Part shown: positions 59,601 through 64,000 of the stretch, piece after piece
How positions within the stretch are numbered: position 1 is the stretch's first letter
How the letters are laid out: every line of letters begins with the position of its first letter
Assembly (NCBI GenBank): GCA_001931875.2
Contig: MSJH02000837.1
Span: 124,001-188,000 of the forward strand
Origin: Byssochlamys sp. IMV 00236
Lineage: Eukaryota; Ascomycota; Eurotiomycetes; Eurotiales; Thermoascaceae
DNA length: 64,000 bases
Reading direction: 5' to 3'
Notes under the pieces: model-generated
What the model saw: only the letters and a program-made list of their open reading frames with translations
Database searches by the model: none
What the model was told of the DNA's origin: nothing
Translations under genes and position numbers: made by a program

Positions 59601-61702
59601 CACCGTGAAGACGAAATCATAGCGGGCTGGATAGGTATCGATCAGCGCTGGATTCGGCCTGTATTCCCTGTCCTGCTACACCGCTCCATTCCCCCTCTTG
59701 GGAATGGCATCATTAACGTCAGATCTCGAGGCTTTCTCGAACTCTAATCGTTCCGTGAACGCCAGGGTCTGGCTGATTTCGCCAGTCAATTCGCCCGCGC
59801 CATTGGCTGTGGCTTCATGACTTCGTGGCATCCTGGCATTCGGACCTTCTCTTCATCGCATCGAGGTACGGAGGATTGCTATTTGTGCATGGTGGGAGTC
59901 GCTGGGTTCTCAAGCTCCGAATATGGTACAGCGTTCGAAGGGTCTTGATCCGTGGAACGAGCCTTATGCAATCCATGGCTGACCGGGCTGTTGAGCCCCT
60001 CACTGATACCCGCAATAAGAGCAGTCCAATCCTTCTATCTTTGTTCGGCCGGCACCCTTGGAACCATTGAAGAACAATCGACCGCGAAAAGAATCGTGTC
60101 GCGAACCAAAGAGTGGGCGTGTTATGGTCCCCATAATAAGAGCGGTTTCTTGGGGGTTTTTTTTTTCTGCACTGGATTGTTTTGTTGACCGGCACAACAG
60201 GAGTCGGCTGTCCGCGTGTCTGCAGCTGGTCCTCAATCGTCACATTTCTCAATGGAGGGGGTGAGGCAACGGTATCGGGTGACTACTGGTGGATAGTACG
60301 ATCCAGGCACGTTTTGCACAGACTGCACGTCCCACAGCTTGGCCCGGCGCCATTTCCGCTATCGCGGTGCGAACAGGAGTACGGATAGGTAGCAGGAAGT
60401 AGTAGGTACTTCGAGTCATGTATTATTATTCCATGCAGTAGACTCCCATACTCCATACTTCCAGTTGTAACTTTAAGGAGCAGCAATCCTGCAGAGCAAA
60501 TGAGGCAGGCCCCTCGAACAGCGCAGCAACGCACAGGGTACAACGTGCACCGTGCTCTCGAAAGGGCCATCAGCTAGGTGGTCTGGGAGACGTCCTCAGA
60601 CGACTGAACTCGGATGGAGCGCGAGAGCAGCACTACCGGACGCCGGCGCAGAAGTACCATACCGGGTGTGACTTTGCTGGCAGGTGCCTGGCGGCTAAGA
60701 GAAAAATAGACCAGCTAAGGAGCAGATTAGCACTACCCTCGATGGTGGGATAGGGAGCTTCACGAGGGCTTAGACGGCCAACGGTCCTTCGCTGGGTGGA
60801 ACAATAATGTACTGTAAGAACTGTAGGCGTGTTGGGTGAGCATGACGGTAACCAGTGAGCATGCACGACGGAGCGACAACGTAGCTCCAGCAGCAGAGAA
60901 ACATTCAATTCCTGTGAAGCTGATCTCCAGTCGGGATGGTCGAGGCCGTGATGTGCATAAGGTAGAGCAATTAGAGCCCAAGGCCAGTTCGTCTCGCTCC
61001 CCCGCTCTGGCAACCCGCTCTCTCTCATCTCTGCTCGCCTCCTCCCTCTCCTCCTTCCATCTCATCTTTCCCAGCTCCGGGAACCTGTAAAACAGTTTCC
61101 TTTTCTTCGTGTGCTCTTTGTTCTCTTGACGTCTCCTCGGTGCTTCGTCTGCTGCGTGCGACGGAGCGTACAACGTCGGATACGCCTCCGGTCCAGCGTC
61201 TGGTCTATGAGCAGAGCTGATTCAACTCCGCATATCCAGGGGGGCTGACCCCAGGCTGGCTGGACAGCGCTACTCTCCGAGCCTCACACAAAACAACAAG
61301 AACTCGACCTACTAGACGGACAGAGAGACAAGGACAGCATTTCCTTTCGAGTGTTGAAGGTCTCTCGAGGCGTCTCTGGTAAGTTTATGGCGCTGCTTGT
61401 CGCATCTCAATAATGCTCCTCCGACGGCCCCTCAGCCCCTCCCCTCTCCTTACTTACAACACACCGCCAACCACCACTTCCCCAGCCCTCGTTTCCCCCC
61501 CTAAACCCCTCCCCCGGCCACTTCGTCTTCTCTCCGCCACTGTGCACCCCTCTCTGGCTGCAATTGTTGGTCTTCAGATCGACATTGTACCGCCTCACCT
61601 GTTTAACAAAGATCTATCCGATCTAGCTCTTGCTTGGGGGATCTCACTGACATGTCGACCGCGGTCCACGCTGCAGCCTGACCTTGCCCGCATCCTCCCA
61701 CC
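56680..61702. other. Five-kilobase gene-free stretch
   Basis: The left part (to about 57900) is AT-rich and the right part closer to average. Frames up to 145 codons exist on both strands, but none has a recognisable motif or a consistent splice model. The last 600 bp before the next start are strongly C/T-rich and are probably its promoter and 5' UTR. A non-coding RNA gene cannot be excluded. Confidence 0.5.
61379..61677 (+). other. Possible 5' UTR intron of the Pumilio-like gene
   Basis: A perfect donor GTAAGT at 61379 and a CTGCAG acceptor at 61677, 25 bp before the start codon, could define a 299-nt leader intron. It would remove upstream ATGs at about 61387 and 61413, the latter opening a 180-codon out-of-frame ORF that overlaps the true start. 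Other acceptors are possible. Confidence 0.35.
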
Positions 61703-64000
61703 ATGGCCTTCAAGAACGGCCTCAGCGAGCGACTCGACGAGCTGCGCTTCACCTCACCGCGCTCTCCTCAGTCCGAATCCCCTTTCTCGGGTTATGGCTC
61801 TCTTTCGCCCGGTCAATCGAGCTTCATGGCGTTCCAACGGCCTTCTCAAGATGTGCGCGCCAACCTCCAACGCCGTTTCACCACCGACGCGAGCAAGCTC
61901 TCTTCGTGGAGTTATTTCAATCAGCAGCAGCAACCTCAGTTGCCAGAGTCCATAGACCTGCTCTCCTCGGTAAGCTTGTCATCTCTACAATTGCTTCCCT
62001 TGCACAGGGTGTGTTTATTGCGCTTGAGGGGAATCTCTGTCCTGCGGGATGTTGACCACATTCACCGGTGACTGTTGCTCGATTACCCCTCCTCACCCGA
62101 TAGGCATTCATTCACTGTCAACCATTTCACTGACACTTGCAAATTGGTAGACTACTCAGCTTCATAAATCCCAGCTCGTGAGACCTCCAGCTTCCTCCTT
62201 CACCTCACCCCTCACCCCCAATTCATCTCTCAGTTCTCTCGATTCTCACCCTCGTACACTGCCTAACATCAGTCCAGTTCGAAAAGAAGCGCCAGCATAT
62301 CGAGTATATGCGAGAGCAAAAGAAACGCTTCGAAGCGGACATGAAGCTCCTTGATCTCCAGCACGAGAGGGAGAAACAGGAAATGGACCAGCTGGCACGC
62401 GACCTGGCTCAGGCAGGGCTCTCTGGCCCTGTCAGTGAACCTACCACTCCGCCTGAGTATCGTGACAGCGGATTTCCCACTGTATTTTCTCGTCCTACTC
62501 GATTCTCTACTTCGAGCGTCACGTCCTCCCCGGGGATCTTCAATGTCTTCGCCCCGTCTCAGGTAACCTCTCCTCAGTCGAACCAGGCTAGGTCCAGCGC
62601 TGCCCAGACTCCCAACAACCGTTTCTCTGTACAGTCTGTGCCGGGCTCCCGTAGAAACTCAGAAGAGGAGAGCTACTTTAGCGAGACTCTTTCACCATAT
62701 CGCAATTCGTCATCGTAAGTTCTAACCTTCATTGTCTTGTGGATAATGGCAACATTCCCCCACCAGTTGGGATTGTATAGTTTTTGTTTTATTGTCCCCC
62801 CTCTGATACTTTTCGCCTGGTCTCGTCCATTTCGTCTCATCTTTTGTCTCGTCTTCTCACCCACGTGCTCACCACTTTTGTCTGATGGCTACCCATACCA
62901 TACCCCCACATTATTATCACAACACTATGGCTTTACTAGCTTGGGATTTTCACTGACAAAGGCGGATAGAGTGAACAACCGTTATTCGATGCCTGTTACC
63001 GGCTTGTCATCTCAGCTCCGCTCGAGCCTCGCAGGCTTTGGCAACAACAATAACGGTAACGGCATTGATTCCTTCAGTGCGGCCAAGTATCTCTTCCACA
63101 ATGAAGATGATAGAGCGACCCTGAAGGACGAAGACAGGCTCCCGACTCCTGACATCAAGAGCTATCTCAAAATGACCGATCCAGATGACAAGTTCCCTAC
63201 TTTGTCTCGTCGTGAGGACAACTCGGGACTGGTAAGTCTGTTTTAGGCTATGGCGGGAACACTGAATGCTAACGCTTTGAGCAGCTCTCTGCCAACTCTG
63301 ATGCGCTGGACTTGGCCAATTCCCGTACTCCAGGACCACAGGACAACTGGAGCTCGCACAACCGTCATCGCTCTTCTCACCAGAGTATGCCCCAGGGTGC
63401 GCTGAACATGTACCGTCTCGATCAGCTCAGCAGCCCTCAGAGTGAAAAGCCGATCAACGTGGCTAATCCTTCTCGCCACCTAGCTCGTCACTCTCTCGAA
63501 GTCAATCTGCTCTATGGCGGTGAAAATGGGCACGAAGCGCTGGCTTCCAATAACTCTAGCCGTCCGACGTCTCTGCAGTCGTCCTATTCGACCAACGATC
63601 TCCCGACTGTCAAGGGCAATGGCTTTAATGCCGCCATTACACCCCCAAAGACCCACGCTGAACAGTTCCACCACCACAATGCCAGCTTGGGTCGCATTCC
63701 CGGTAACATGGTCGGTAATCGGCAGAATCGTGAGTCGCCAGAGCGTGATGAGATGAAGCTCCACACCACGCAGGGCCAGCACTCCGCTCTTCAAGCAAGC
63801 GCTGCGCCATTCGGACCTCAGTTGACTTCTCCTACGTCTCCTACGAGCATCGCCGGCTCCGTCACTCCAACCCCGCTTACGGCGTTTCAGACTCCATTCT
63901 ATGGTTATGGTATGCCAGCCTACGCCGGTGCGAACCCCATGCAGGCCAACGGCCAAGTGCAGAACTATACGGCACCGGGTTCGTATGCCGCTTACCCATA
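61703..64000 (+). CDS. Probable Pumilio/PUF-type RNA-binding protein, 5' part only
   Basis: The gene runs off the right edge. Exons 61703-61969, 62151-62177, 62278-62714, 62970-63231 and 63285 onward read in one frame to base 64000, giving about 569 residues without a stop. It starts MAFKNGLSERLDELRFTS. A 27-nt exon (TTQLHKSQL) joins to a charged coiled-coil-like segment (FEKKRQHIEYMREQKKRFEAD, split by nothing, about residues 99-140). The rest is Ser/Pro/Asn/Gln-rich and disordered, with short ordered-looking patches such as PTPDIKSYLKMTDPDDKFPTL and VNLLYGGENG. The overall wording resembles the N-terminal region of Aspergillus PUF proteins, whose RNA-binding repeats would lie beyond the window, so identity is tentative. 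Confidence 0.6.

Noticed and set aside
59815..60252. A 145-codon frame on the - strand in the gene-free stretch
   Set aside because: Arg-rich, overlapped by equally long frames in other phases, and no recognisable motif.

Overview
The window is nuclear DNA of a filamentous ascomycete, most probably a member of the Eurotiales (Aspergillus/Penicillium group). The case rests on three observations: short GT-AG introns of about 50-100 nt with CTAAC/CTGAC-like branch sites, eukaryotic gene content, and protein sequences that read like Aspergillaceae orthologues. These include a CysD-type homocysteine synthase, a mitochondrial citrate synthase, a CFEM-containing Pth11-type receptor and DUF4246. The species call is inference. 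No tRNA, rRNA, CRISPR array or intact transposon was recognised. Exon-intron models were built by hand from reading frame, splice consensus and family conservation. Every multi-exon model listed closes in frame.

Layout, left to right. 0.6-6.0 kb: TFIIH subunit Ssl1 (-) and an M1 aminopeptidase (+) share a divergent promoter. 6.7-7.8 kb: the Rab GTPase Ypt1 (+). 9.5-10.6 kb: a Pmp47/Ant1-type peroxisomal ATP carrier (+). 12.7-15.6 kb: an intronless WD40 protein with two SUMO-interacting motifs (+), preceded by three degenerate ~150-bp tandem repeats. 16.5-17.6 kb: a WW-domain/glycine-zipper protein (+), convergent with EMC7 (-). 19.6-22.0 kb: a long-chain acyl-CoA synthetase ending in the peroxisomal signal AKL (-). 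24.2-26.0 kb: an amino-acid permease (-). 27.5-28.1 kb: a small four-helix MARVEL-like membrane protein (-). 29.2-30.2 kb: an unrecognised protein (-). 31.3-33.0 kb: homocysteine synthase (+). 33.9-36.7 kb: an Nrd1/Seb1-type RNA-binding protein (-). 38.6-42.7 kb: citrate synthase and the Yhm2-type mitochondrial citrate/2-oxoglutarate carrier, in tandem (+). After an AT-rich 2.7-kb gap come three accessory-type genes (45.4-52.5 kb, all +): a CFEM-7TM receptor, a DUF829 alpha/beta-hydrolase-like protein and a DUF4246 protein. 53.0-56.7 kb: intronless RNA polymerase III subunit Rpc2 (-). A ~5-kb gene-free stretch follows, then the 5' part of a probable Pumilio-type RNA-binding protein (+) that runs off the right edge.

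Functional links. The peroxisomal ATP carrier and the AKL-tailed acyl-CoA synthetase supply ATP to, and carry out, fatty-acid activation inside peroxisomes. Both have CCTCGG-type motifs upstream, the core reported for the FarA/FarB fatty-acid regulators. Citrate synthase and the citrate carrier make and move the same metabolite. The most unusual features are two GC-AG introns in the aminopeptidase gene, a tandem splice donor in ypt1 whose better-matching site would stop translation at codon 5, the repeat array with a conserved stem-loop ahead of the WD40-SIM gene, and a DUF4246 protein whose residues fit an Fe(II)/2-oxoglutarate oxygenase pattern. I found no clearly new multi-gene system such as a secondary-metabolite cluster or defence island.
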